DNA from: Blastococcus sp. VKM Ac-2987
Lineage (GTDB): Bacteria > Actinomycetota > Actinomycetes > Mycobacteriales > Geodermatophilaceae
Assembly (NCBI RefSeq): GCF_026967805.1
Contig: NZ_JAPVBG010000001.1
Span: 1,131,143 to 1,195,142 of the forward strand
Length of the DNA: 64,000 nt
Direction of reading: 5' to 3'
In this document: positions 44,228 through 52,323 of the stretch, in pieces
Layout: each line of letters begins with the position of its first letter
Position numbering within the stretch: the first letter of the stretch is position 1
Made by a program: the position numbers and the translations under genes
Notes under the pieces: generated by a model
What the model saw: the letters and a program-made list of their open reading frames with translations, nothing else
Database searches by the model: none
What the model was told of the DNA's origin: nothing

Positions 44228-45600
44228 CAGCTCCTGTGACCTCCGCCGTCCCGGCCGCGCGCGCGGCGTCGACGTCGTCCTCCGACGGCGGGTCCACCGA
44301 CAGCGCGGCGCCCTTCGCGTCCGCCCTCGACGGTGCGCTGGCCGGCGGCCGGGGCGCGGTCCGGGACGCCGGGACCGGCAGCGGGCAGCAGTCCTCCGGC
44401 GGGTCGGCGACCGGCGGCGAGACCGAGGCGCCGGCCGACGGTGCGGTGCCGGTCGTCGACGCCGCCGTGGCGGGCGTGGCCGCGGCGCTGTGGGCGCTGG
44501 CCCTCGGCGCGGCCGCGGGCCCGGCCCCGGGTGGCCCGGTTCCCGCCGGGCCGGCGACCGCGGTACCGCCCGGCGCCCTCGTGGCGGGGTTCGTGCCGCC
44601 GGGGCCGCCGGTCCTGCCGGCGATCCCTGCCGGGCCGGCCGCGGACGTCCCGGCCGTCCCCGCGCCGGCCGTGCCCGCACCGATGGCGGGGCCGGCCGCA
44701 GGCGGTCGGCCCGCGGCAGCCGGCCCGGCGGTCCCGGCCGTCCCCGCACCGGCCACCGTGGCGACGGCGGCCGGGCCGCTGCCCGTCGTCACCGTCGCGG
44801 CCACGGCAGCCGGCCCGGCCGGCGGCGCCGAGGCCCCTGCCGGCCCGCCGCCCGCCGGTCCGGGCCCGGCCACCTCCACCGGGGCCGGTCCCTCCGACGG
44901 CACCCCTGCCCCGGTCCTCGCGGCGGGTCCTCCCGCGGCGGGGTCCGACCGGCCCGGTGACGGCGAGCCGCGGCCGGGCTCCCCCGCCCTCGCCGTGCCG
45001 GGGACGGAGACCACCGCGGAGACGGCTCCCGAGTCCGCGGCACCGGTCACGTCCCCGGCCGGCGGCGCCCCGGCGGTCTCCCCGGCCGGCGCGGCCGTGC
45101 CGGCTCCGGCCGACGTCGACGCGGCCACCGGGACCGGCGCCTCGCTGCCGGTCTCCGGTCAGGTCGCCCGGCAGGTGGCGGTGCTCAGCGGGGCCGGCGA
45201 CGGCACCCACACGATGACGCTGGTGCTCACCCCCGAGAACCTCGGGCCGGTCGAGGTCCGGGTGACCGTCAGCGAGAAAGGCCTCGACCTGACCCTGCGC
45301 GGCGCCTCCGAGCTGGGCCGCGCGGCGCTCCTCGACGCGCTCCCCGAGCTCCGCCGCGACCTGGAGTCCGCCGGCCTGACCCCCTCGAAGGTCGAGCTCG
45401 ACGCCGACGCCGACACCTCCTGGCTCGCCCGGCACGCCGCCGAGCAGCAGGCGCAGCAGGGATCCGGCGACCGCGGACCGGCACGGGACCGGGCCGGCGA
45501 GCGGTTCCCGTCCGGGGATCGGACTGCCGATAGCGGAGAAGGGCGCGCGAACCAGCCCCGCACCCGTTCCACGTCGTCCGGCGTGGACGTGCTCGCCTGA
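44224..45600 (+). CDS. fliK: Flagellar hook-length control protein FliK
   Basis: 458 residues. About 340 residues of Ala/Pro/Gly-rich sequence form a disordered ruler, followed by the conserved FliK C-terminal domain: LVLTPENLGPVEVRVTVSEK, GLDLTLRGASELGRAALLDA, LPELRRDLESAGLTPSKVEL. FliK measures the hook and switches export specificity through FlhB. ATG in the stop of the upstream hydrolase gene. The ruler is more proline-rich than the enteric form. Confidence 0.9.
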   Translation: MTAPVTSAVPAARAASTSSSDGGSTDSAAPFASALDGALAGGRGAVRDAGTGSGQQSSGGSATGGETEAPADGAVPVVDAAVAGVAAALWALALGAAAGPAPGGPVPAGPATAVPPGALVAGFVPPGPPVLPAIPAGPAADVPAVPAPAVPAPMAGPAAGGRPAAAGPAVPAVPAPATVATAAGPLPVVTVAATAAGPAGGAEAPAGPPPAGPGPATSTGAGPSDGTPAPVLAAGPPAAGSDRPGDGEPRPGSPALAVPGTETTAETAPESAAPVTSPAGGAPAVSPAGAAVPAPADVDAATGTGASLPVSGQVARQVAVLSGAGDGTHTMTLVLTPENLGPVEVRVTVSEKGLDLTLRGASELGRAALLDALPELRRDLESAGLTPSKVELDADADTSWLARHAAEQQAQQGSGDRGPARDRAGERFPSGDRTADSGEGRANQPRTRSTSSGVDVLA

Positions 45601-45619
45601 GAGAAGGAGCCACCCACCG

Positions 45620-46042
45620 ATGCCGGACGCAGTGACCGGAGCCACCAGCGCTGCCGCGACCTACTCGGCCACGAACACCGTGGACCGCGGCGACCAGATG
45701 GGCAAGGACACCTTCCTCAAGCTCCTCGTCGCCCAGATGAAGTACCAGGACCCCGGCAACCCCGCTGACACCAACCAGCTGATGGCGCAGACGGCGACCT
45801 TCAGCCAGGTGGAGAAGCTCGAGGAGATCGCCAAGCAGAACGCCTCGATGCTGGCCCTGCAGCGCTCCAGCAGCGCGGGCGCGATGGTCGGCCAGACGGT
45901 CACCTACACGGACTCGACCGGCGCCGCGAAGAGCGGTGTCGTCAGCTCCGTCCGCCTGGCCACCGACAAGGCCGAGGCCGAGGCCACCATCGGCGGCGTC
46001 GCCGTGCCCGTCGGCCGGATCACCGCCGTCGGCGCCGGCTGA
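45620..46042 (+). CDS. flgD: Flagellar hook cap protein FlgD
   Basis: 140 residues: the FlgD N-terminal signature is MGKDTFLKLLVAQMKYQDPG, NPADTNQLMAQTATFSQVEK, and the C-terminus MVGQTVTYTDSTGAAKSGVV. It scaffolds hook assembly. Shorter than enteric FlgD (about 230), as in other Gram-positive forms. Ribosome site GAGAAGGAGCC. Confidence 0.93.
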   Translation: MPDAVTGATSAAATYSATNTVDRGDQMGKDTFLKLLVAQMKYQDPGNPADTNQLMAQTATFSQVEKLEEIAKQNASMLALQRSSSAGAMVGQTVTYTDSTGAAKSGVVSSVRLATDKAEAEATIGGVAVPVGRITAVGAG

Positions 46043-46109
46043 CCCCCACCCCGGCCCCGCGCCGACCCGCGCGCCACCATCCCGAGCCCCAACCCGGAGG
46101 AGACCCCCG

Positions 46110-47342
46110 ATGCTCCGCTCCATGTTCTCCGCCATCTCCGGTCTGCGTGCCCACCAGACCAAGATGGACGTCACCGGCAACAACATCGCCAACGTCAACA
46201 CCGTCGGCTTCAAGAGCAGCGCCACCGTCTTCCAGGACACGCTCTCCCAGGTCGTGCGCGCCGGCGGTCAGCCGGCCGCCGACCGGGGTGGCACGAACCC
46301 GGCGCAGATCGGTCTCGGCGTCAAGCTGGCCGGCATCACCACCAACTGGACCAACGGTGCGGCGCAGTCCACCGGCCGGTCCACCGACTTCATGATCGAG
46401 GGCGACGGGTTCTTCGTCGTCAACGGTGCGGGCGGCCAGCAGCTGTTCACCCGCGCCGGCTCGTTCGACTTCGACGCCAGCGGCAAGCTGGTCACCCCGG
46501 ACGGCTCGATCCTGCAGGGCTGGGTGGCCGACGCGAACGGCGTCGTGAACGCCAACGGTCCGGTCCGGGACCTGACCGTGCCCTACGGGCAGATCGTGAA
46601 CCCGAAGCCGACGACGGCCGGCAGCATCCTGGGCAATCTGCCCTCCGACGTCGCCGACGGGACCACCTTCCAGGTCGGCGCCGACATGTACGACAGCCAG
46701 GGCGTGCTGCAGAAGGTCGCCTACAACCTGGCGAAGACCGGCCCCAACACCTGGGACGTCAGCGTCGTGCACGCCGACGGGACCCCGCTCATGGGGACCA
46801 CCGGGATCGTGTTCGACGCCGCCGGCAACCTGACCACCCCGGCCGGTCCGAACTTCGCGCTGGCCCCGTTCACGCCGGCCGGCTACCCCAGCTGGACCAA
46901 CCCGGTGACGATGAGCCTGGCCGGGCTGACGCAGTTCGGCGGGGCCAACACGCTGGCCGCGCCGAAGCCGGACGGCTACGCCCTCGGTTCCCTGCAGTCG
47001 TTCACGCTCAGCAACGACGGCACGATCACCGGGGTCTACTCCAACGGCCTGCGCCAGCCCCTGGGCCAGCTGGCCATGGCCTCGTTCAACAACCCCAGCG
47101 GCCTGGAGAAGGCCGGTAACTCCGCCTTCCGCGTCGGCGACAACTCCGGCGTCGCGATGATCGGCCTGGCCGGCCAGGGCGGCCGCGGCGAGCTGAGCTC
47201 CGGCGCGCTGGAGATGTCGAACGTGGACCTCAGCGAGGAGTTCACCGGCCTGATCGTCGCCCAGCGCGGCTTCCAGGCGAACAGCCGGGTGATCACCGCC
47301 TCGGACGAGATCCTCCAGGACCTGGTGAACCTCAAGCGCTGA
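46110..47342 (+). CDS. flgE: Flagellar hook protein FlgE
   Basis: 410 residues: LRSMFSAISGLRAHQTKMDV, TGNNIANVNTVGFKSSATVF and, at the C-terminus, ELSSGALEMSNVDLSEEFTG, LIVAQRGFQANSRVITASDE. The middle D1/D2 region contains FMIEGDGFFVVNG. It is the only FlgE/F/G-class gene in the window, so hook and possibly distal-rod functions may be shared or encoded elsewhere. ATG with GGAGGAG upstream; a terminator follows. Confidence 0.93.
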   Translation: MLRSMFSAISGLRAHQTKMDVTGNNIANVNTVGFKSSATVFQDTLSQVVRAGGQPAADRGGTNPAQIGLGVKLAGITTNWTNGAAQSTGRSTDFMIEGDGFFVVNGAGGQQLFTRAGSFDFDASGKLVTPDGSILQGWVADANGVVNANGPVRDLTVPYGQIVNPKPTTAGSILGNLPSDVADGTTFQVGADMYDSQGVLQKVAYNLAKTGPNTWDVSVVHADGTPLMGTTGIVFDAAGNLTTPAGPNFALAPFTPAGYPSWTNPVTMSLAGLTQFGGANTLAAPKPDGYALGSLQSFTLSNDGTITGVYSNGLRQPLGQLAMASFNNPSGLEKAGNSAFRVGDNSGVAMIGLAGQGGRGELSSGALEMSNVDLSEEFTGLIVAQRGFQANSRVITASDEILQDLVNLKR

Positions 47343-47362
47343 CGCACGTCGCTCCACCGGCC

Positions 47363-47398
47363 GACGGCCCGGCCGCCCGGAAGGGTGACCGGGCCGTC
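47363..47398 (+). terminator. Terminator after flgE
   Basis: GACGGCCCGG (47363-47372) pairs with CCGGGCCGTC (47389-47398) around a 16-base loop. It lies between the flgE stop and the promoter of the flbD-mot operon, so it marks a transcript boundary. Confidence 0.65.
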
Positions 47399-47430
47399 CG
47401 TCACACGCCCCCGGCCAGGGCGTTTCGGCT

Positions 47431-47457
47431 CAAGGAAGCCCGTTCCGGGACCGATGA
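47431..47457 (+). promoter_or_regulatory. Sigma-28-like promoter for flbD-motA-motB-fliL
   Basis: CTCAAG (core 47431-47434), exactly 15 bases, ACCGATGA (47450-47457), 49 bases before the flbD GTG. It differs from the others only by A for G at the first -10 position. Confidence 0.65.
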
Positions 47458-47506
47458 GAACTGTGCTGCCCGTTCCACGGGCCCCACCGAGCAAGAGGAC
47501 CGACCC

Positions 47507-47794
47507 GTGATCCGAGTGACGCGCCTGAACGGCGACCAGTTCGCGCTCAACCCCGACCTCATCGAGAAGGTCGAGGCCCACCCCGACACGGTTGCCTTCC
47601 TGGTGGACGGCACGAAGTACGTGGTGCGGGAGAGCGTGGACGAGGTGCTCCAGGAGATCTGCGAGTACCGCGCCGGCATCCTCGCCATCTCGTACGCGAT
47701 GGACCGCGGCACCTACCGCCCGCACGTCCCCGAGCAGCAGCAGGACATCGGCGACTCGTCGGTCGTGCCCTTCCCGATCCGAGAGGAGCGCTGA
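47507..47794 (+). CDS. FlbD family flagellar protein
   Basis: A 95-residue protein. Its first 65 residues match the SwrD/FlbD family of Gram-positive bacteria: MIRVTRLNGDQFALNPDLIE, VEAHPDTVAFLVDGTKYVVR, ESVDEVLQEICEYR. In Bacillus subtilis the homologue SwrD raises flagellar motor power. It is immediately upstream of motA here, which fits that role. It is not the Caulobacter transcription factor also called FlbD. Confidence 0.88.
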   Translation: MIRVTRLNGDQFALNPDLIEKVEAHPDTVAFLVDGTKYVVRESVDEVLQEICEYRAGILAISYAMDRGTYRPHVPEQQQDIGDSSVVPFPIREER

Positions 47795-47797
47795 CCC

Positions 47798-48568
47798 GTG
47801 GATCCGGCCACCCTGATCGGTTTCGTCATCTCGATGGCGGCGCTCCTGGTCTTCATGATCATGGAGGGCGCCGACCCGAGCTCGCTGATCTTCATCCCGG
47901 CGATCATCCTGGTCATCGTCGCCACGTTCGGCGCGGCGATGTCGGGCCAGACGATGGACGACCTCAAGAAGATGCCCGGCTGGATGAAGATGGCCCTGAT
48001 GCCGGCCAAGGTGCCGCCGCCCACCGACCAGATCCAGACCCTGGTCTCGCTGGCGGAGAAGGCCCGCAAGGAGGGACTGCTGGCCCTCGAGGGGCAGGTC
48101 AAGGCGATCGAGGACCCGTTCCTGCGGCGCGGCCTGCAGATGGGCATCGACGGCACCGACCCGGAGGAGCTCCGCGCGGTCCTGGAGAGCGAGATCGCGG
48201 CCAAGAAGTCCGAGGACAAGGTCGCCGCCAAGTTCATGACCACGATGGGCGGCTACGCGCCGACCATCGGCATCGTCGGCTGCATCGTCGGCCTGATGAA
48301 CGTGATGGGCAGCCTGAGCAACCCCGAGGCTCTGGGGCCGATGATCGCCGCGGCGTTCGTCGCCACGCTGTGGGGCGTCATGGCCGCGAACTTCTGGTTC
48401 CTCCCCATGGGCGCCAAGATCATGCGCGTCAGCGAGCTGCAGGCCGCGCAGATGGAGCTCCTGGTCGAGGGCATCACCGAGATCCAGGCCGGCACCAGCC
48501 CGCGCGCCGTCCGGCTCAAACTGACCTCGCTCGTGCCGCCGGGTTCCGTCGCGAAGGAGGCGGCGTGA
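47798..48568 (+). CDS. motA: Flagellar stator protein MotA
   Basis: 256 residues with four membrane segments (about 3-22, 29-48, 150-170 and 183-203). Cytoplasmic loop motifs include DPFLRRGLQMGIDGTDPEEL, and the channel motif is MGGYAPTIGIVGCIVGLMNV. With MotB it forms the torque-generating ion channel. GTG start three bases after flbD. Confidence 0.95.
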   Translation: MDPATLIGFVISMAALLVFMIMEGADPSSLIFIPAIILVIVATFGAAMSGQTMDDLKKMPGWMKMALMPAKVPPPTDQIQTLVSLAEKARKEGLLALEGQVKAIEDPFLRRGLQMGIDGTDPEELRAVLESEIAAKKSEDKVAAKFMTTMGGYAPTIGIVGCIVGLMNVMGSLSNPEALGPMIAAAFVATLWGVMAANFWFLPMGAKIMRVSELQAAQMELLVEGITEIQAGTSPRAVRLKLTSLVPPGSVAKEAA

Positions 48569-48593
48569 GCCCCGGGACCGCCCGGGCCGGCTC

Positions 48594-49496
48594 GTGAGCT
48601 CCGGCCACGGCCGGCGCCGGGGGAAGAAGCACGAGGAGGAGGAGCACGAGAACCACGAGCGGTGGCTGGTGTCCTACGCGGACATGATGACGCTGCTTCT
48701 GGTGCTCTTCGTGGTGCTCTACGCCATGAGCCAGGTGGACACGGCCAAGTTCGCCGCCCTGGCCAAGGGCCTGAACGAGAGCCTGGGCGGCCCGATCACG
48801 GTGACGCCGGCTGCGTCCCCCGAGGAGTCCGTCCTCGACGGGCTGCCGGGCGCCATCGACATCGCCTCCGCCATCCCGCCGGACCCGACGGTCCAGCAGG
48901 CGCAGGTCGACCAGGCCGCGGCCCGGGCGGCGGCCGAGCGCGCCGAGCGGATCGCCGCCGAGGCCGCGGCCGCGTACGACGAGCTGGCCGCGGCCCGCGA
49001 CCGGATCGAGGCGGCGCTCGCCGAGGCGGGCTACGCCGGCGCCGCGCGGTACGAGATCGACGAGCGCGGCCTGGTCGTGCACATCGTGGCCGACCAGGTG
49101 CTCTTCGACGCGGAGGAGGCCGTGCTGCGGCCCGAGGGCCGCGCGATCCTGGCCGCCGTCGCCCCCGCCGTGACCGGGCTGCCGAACCAGCTCGGCGTCG
49201 AGGGCCACACCAACCACCTCCCGGTCACCCGGGGCGGCCCGTGGCCGTCGAACTGGGAGCTGTCGACCTACCGCGCCACCACCGTGCTGCGGTACCTCGG
49301 CGACCAGGGCGTCCCGCAGCCGCGGATGTCCGCCACCGGCTACTCCTCGACCCGGCCGCTGGTGCCCGAGTCCGACCCGAACGCCGTCACCGTCAACCGG
49401 CGCGTCGACGTCGTCGTCCTGTCCACCGCCTCGGCGGAGGCCAACGCCCTCCTGCCGGGCATCGACGCCGCCGCCAACCAGGGAGTTCCCGAATGA
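48594..49496 (+). CDS. motB: Flagellar stator protein MotB
   Basis: 300 residues. A basic/acidic cytoplasmic tail precedes one membrane segment with the ion-carrying Asp (WLVSYADMMTLLLVLFVVLY). An Ala/Glu coiled linker (100-145) and an OmpA-like peptidoglycan-binding domain follow (VEGHTNHLPVTRGGPWPSNW, ELSTYRATTVLRYLGDQGV). It anchors the stator to the wall. GTG start; its stop overlaps fliL. Confidence 0.95.
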   Translation: MSSGHGRRRGKKHEEEEHENHERWLVSYADMMTLLLVLFVVLYAMSQVDTAKFAALAKGLNESLGGPITVTPAASPEESVLDGLPGAIDIASAIPPDPTVQQAQVDQAAARAAAERAERIAAEAAAAYDELAAARDRIEAALAEAGYAGAARYEIDERGLVVHIVADQVLFDAEEAVLRPEGRAILAAVAPAVTGLPNQLGVEGHTNHLPVTRGGPWPSNWELSTYRATTVLRYLGDQGVPQPRMSATGYSSTRPLVPESDPNAVTVNRRVDVVVLSTASAEANALLPGIDAAANQGVPE

Positions 49497-49978
49497 GCAA
49501 GGACAAGACCGCCCCCGCCCCCGCCGACGGCGAGGAGGGCGAGGGGAGGGGCGGGAAGAAGAAGCTCCTCCTCGTCCTGGCCGCCGTGCTGCTCGCCGGC
49601 GCCGGCGCCGGCTACTTCTTCCTCTTCGCCGGCTCGGCCGAGGCCGAGGCCGTGGAGCCGGTGTCCAGCGGCACCTACCTCCCGCTCGAGCCGGTGGCGG
49701 TGAACCTCGCCGGCGGCGGCTACCTGAAGATCGGCGTCGCCCTGGAGCTGACCGAGGAGGGGGCCGCCGCCGGCGACGGGCACGGCGGAGGGGGCGTCGA
49801 CGGCACCAAGGCCCTGGACCTGGTCATCTCCACGTTCTCCCAGGCCGCGCCGGCCGACGTCACCGGTGCCCGGGAGGCGCTCAAGGAGTCGCTGCAGGCG
49901 AAGATCGTCGAGGCCTACACCGACCACGACGTCAAGGCGGTCATGGGCATCTACTACACCGAGTACGTCACCCAGTGA
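49493..49978 (+). CDS. fliL: Flagellar basal-body-associated protein FliL
   Basis: 161 residues: a charged N-terminus, one membrane segment (about 24-45, KKLLLVLAAVLLAGAGAGYF) and an extracellular domain with TYLPLEPVAVNLAGGGYLKI and KESLQAKIVEAYTDHDVKAV, as in FliL. It surrounds and supports the stator. ATG in the motB stop. Two hairpins follow. Confidence 0.93.
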   Translation: MSKDKTAPAPADGEEGEGRGGKKKLLLVLAAVLLAGAGAGYFFLFAGSAEAEAVEPVSSGTYLPLEPVAVNLAGGGYLKIGVALELTEEGAAAGDGHGGGGVDGTKALDLVISTFSQAAPADVTGAREALKESLQAKIVEAYTDHDVKAVMGIYYTEYVTQ

Positions 49979-49984
49979 CGTACT

Positions 49985-50055
49985 CGCCGCGGCGCTCCGG
50001 CGCCGCGGCGGCCCGACCACGCAGGGGTGTCCTCCGGTTCCGGAGGGCACCCCTG
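49985..50055 (+). terminator. Double terminator after fliL
   Basis: The first hairpin is CGCCGCGGCGC (49985-49995) with GCGCCGCGGCG (50000-50010). The second is a 16-base stem (50022-50037 with 50040-50055, one mismatch). Together they separate the mot transcript from the fliM operon, whose own promoter follows at 50122. Confidence 0.8.
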
Positions 50056-50121
50056 ACGCGCGTCAGGGGCCCCACCCGTCACACCACCCCCTGTCGGCAC
50101 GGTGGCCGCTCGGTGCCCGGT

Positions 50122-50148
50122 CAGGGTGGTCCCGCGCCCCGCCGATGA
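50122..50148 (+). promoter_or_regulatory. Sigma-28-like promoter for the fliM operon
   Basis: GTCAGG (core 50122-50125), exactly 15 bases, GCCGATGA (50141-50148). The -10 and following GGCTT are identical to those at flgB. An ATG at 50145 lies inside the -10 box, so it should not be in the transcript, and the GTG at 50157 is favoured as the fliM start. Confidence 0.6.
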
Positions 50149-50156
50149 GGCTTCTC

Positions 50157-51152
50157 GTGACCACCCCCGAGACCGGACCGGCCCCGGCCGCCGCGCCGGC
50201 CCCGGCACCCGCACCAGCACCCGCCGCCGGCCCGGGCGGCCGCAGCCGCCGCGGGGAGCCGCGCACCTACGACTTCCGCCGCCCGACGAAGCTCTCCCGC
50301 GAGCACGTGCGGGTCATGCAGATCGCCCAGGAGAACTTCGCCCGCCAGGCGACGACCATCCTGACGACGTTCCTGCGCGCGGGCGCCCGCCTGGAGCTGG
50401 GCAGCATCGAGCAGTTCTCGTACGACGACTACATCGGGACGCTGCCCAACCCCACCTTCATCTCGACGTTCACCATGGAGCCCCTGGCCGGCAAGGGGCT
50501 GCTGGCGTTCCCGCTCGACATGGCGATGTCGATGGTCGACCACATGCTCGGCGGATCGGGCAGCGCCGCCCAGCCCAACCGGCCGATGACGGCGATGGAG
50601 ACCACCATCACCAACCACCTGCTGGAGCGGCTGCTCGACGAGTTCGCCACCTCGCTGAACCCGGTCACCGACATCCAGCCGGTGCTGGTCGGGCGCGAGT
50701 ACAACCCCCAGCTGGCCCAGGCCGCCGCCGGCTCGGACACCGTCATGGTGGCCACCTTCGCCATGGCCGTCGGCAGCCGCGAGGGCGAGGCGACGGTCGT
50801 GCTGCCGTTCTCCTCCTTCGCCCAGTCGCTCAACAACGCGGCGTCCCCGCAGCTGTCGGAGTCCGCGCTGCGCAAGCGGCAGCGGGCCCGTGAGGCCCTG
50901 GCCGCCCGGCTCAACCTCGTGCCGGTCGACGTGAGCGTGCGCTTCGCCCCGCTCACCGTCTCCTCCTCCGACCTGCTCTCCCTCGCCGTCGACGACGTGC
51001 TGCTGCTCCGCCACCCGCGGGACAGCCCGCTCGAGGTCACGACCAACGACACGACGTTCGCCTACGCGATCGCCAGCAACCACCGGCGCCGGCTCGCCGC
51101 CTCGATCGTCCCCACCCCGCACGCTCCGCACGCCGCGAAGGACTCCGCATGA
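50157..51152 (+). CDS. fliM: Flagellar motor switch protein FliM
   Basis: 331 residues. After an Ala/Pro-rich 25-residue lead comes the FliM core: LSREHVRVMQIAQENFARQA, LPNPTFISTFTMEPLAGKGL, DMAMSMVDHMLGGSGSAAQP, and the C-terminal SpoA domain with DVSVRFAPLTVSSSDLLSLA. The usual N-terminal CheY-P-binding peptide (LSQxEIDxLL) is absent. GTG 50157 lies 8 bases after the -10 box, so the transcript may be leaderless or nearly so; GAGG lies six bases before it. ATG 50145 is the alternative. Confidence 0.93.
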   Translation: MTTPETGPAPAAAPAPAPAPAPAAGPGGRSRRGEPRTYDFRRPTKLSREHVRVMQIAQENFARQATTILTTFLRAGARLELGSIEQFSYDDYIGTLPNPTFISTFTMEPLAGKGLLAFPLDMAMSMVDHMLGGSGSAAQPNRPMTAMETTITNHLLERLLDEFATSLNPVTDIQPVLVGREYNPQLAQAAAGSDTVMVATFAMAVGSREGEATVVLPFSSFAQSLNNAASPQLSESALRKRQRAREALAARLNLVPVDVSVRFAPLTVSSSDLLSLAVDDVLLLRHPRDSPLEVTTNDTTFAYAIASNHRRRLAASIVPTPHAPHAAKDSA

Positions 51153-51889
51153 CCGCGCCCCGCACCAACTCGCAGGACTCCCAGACCGTCACGGCGGTCG
51201 TCGCCGCGGCCGCGCGCGCGGCCGCCGCCCTGGTCCCCTCGACCTCGGCCCTGACGGCCGGCGCCCCGGTCAGCGACCCCGACACCGTCCCTCTCCCCCC
51301 GGCCGCCGCCGTCGCGGTGACCGCCGGCCTCTCCGGCGAGGTGTCCGGCGACGTCGTCCTGGTGATCTCCGGTGACGTCGTCGACGCCCTGCAGAACTCC
51401 CCAGTCGGCCAGATGGACGTCGCCTCCGCGCTGCGCCCGGCCCTCGAGGCGGCCGCCGCGGCCCTGGGCCGGGTGCGCGTGGCCGCCGAGCGCACCGAGG
51501 AGCCGGTGGCCGCGCTCGACGGGCTGCGCGACAAGGGCATGTTCGTCGCCGTCCCGCTCCTGGGCGACGGCGAGCACCAGGCGACGCTCGCCCTCCAGGT
51601 CACCCTCCCGGCCACCCGCGACCAGCGCGGCAGCCTGGAGCTCCTCCGGCACGTGGCCATGGAGGTCACCGTGGAGATCGGGCGCACCCGGATGACCGTG
51701 CAGGAGCTGCTCTCGCTGCACCCCGGCGAGGTCGTCGAGCTCGACCGCGCGGCCAGCGCCCCGGCCGACCTGCTGGTCAACGGCACGCTCATCGCCCGCG
51801 GCGAGGTCGTCGTCGTCGACGAGGACTTCGGGCTGCGGATCAGCGAGATCGTGACCGACGCGGCAGAGCTGGGAGCCGCGGCCTCATGA
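51149..51889 (+). CDS. fliN: Flagellar motor switch protein FliN/FliY-type
   Basis: 246 residues. The C-terminal 80 are the SpoA/FliN domain: RHVAMEVTVEIGRTRMTVQE, LLSLHPGEVVELDRAASAPA, LVNGTLIARGEVVVVDEDFG. The N-terminal part (60-160) contains GLSGEVSGDVVLVISGDVVD and may be a CheC/CheX-like domain, as in FliY. No LSQxEIDxLL-type CheY-binding peptide is seen. ATG overlapping the fliM stop. Confidence 0.9.
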   Translation: MTAPRTNSQDSQTVTAVVAAAARAAAALVPSTSALTAGAPVSDPDTVPLPPAAAVAVTAGLSGEVSGDVVLVISGDVVDALQNSPVGQMDVASALRPALEAAAAALGRVRVAAERTEEPVAALDGLRDKGMFVAVPLLGDGEHQATLALQVTLPATRDQRGSLELLRHVAMEVTVEIGRTRMTVQELLSLHPGEVVELDRAASAPADLLVNGTLIARGEVVVVDEDFGLRISEIVTDAAELGAAAS

Positions 51890-52323
51890 CGTGGATGATC
51901 ATCCGGCTGTTCCTGTCGCTGGCCCTGATCGGCGGCGTGCTCTGGTGGGCCGCCGCCCTGGCCAAGAAGAAGGGCCTGGGCCAGGGCAACGGCCTGATCG
52001 AGGTCGTCGCCCGGCAGCGCATGGGCCGCACCAGCACCGTCAACGTCGTCCGGATCGCCGACGTCGTCCTGGTCATCGGCGCCACCGAGGAGCAGGTCAC
52101 CCTGCTGGCCGAGGTCGACGCCGAGGCCGTGGACGCCGCGCTCGGCGACCGGCGCGCACCGGTCCGGCTGCGCCCCGCCGGCGAGCCGGGCGAGGACGCG
52201 CCGGCCATCCCGGCGCAGGTCGCCCGCTCCGCCGACGGCGTGCTCGCCGGGTCGGTCCTGGACCGCAACAGCTGGGGCACGCTGGTCGACGGGCTGCGCG
52301 ATCGCACGGTCCGCCGGTCATGA
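51886..52323 (+). CDS. fliO: Flagellar biosynthesis protein FliO
   Basis: 145 residues with an N-terminal membrane segment (about 3-24, WMIIRLFLSLALIGGVLWWA), then LIEVVARQRMGRTSTVNVVR and DVVLVIGATEEQVTLLAEVD, the FliO soluble domain. FliO assists FliP assembly in the export gate. ATG in the fliN stop and stop overlapping fliP. Confidence 0.9.
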   Translation: MTWMIIRLFLSLALIGGVLWWAAALAKKKGLGQGNGLIEVVARQRMGRTSTVNVVRIADVVLVIGATEEQVTLLAEVDAEAVDAALGDRRAPVRLRPAGEPGEDAPAIPAQVARSADGVLAGSVLDRNSWGTLVDGLRDRTVRRS

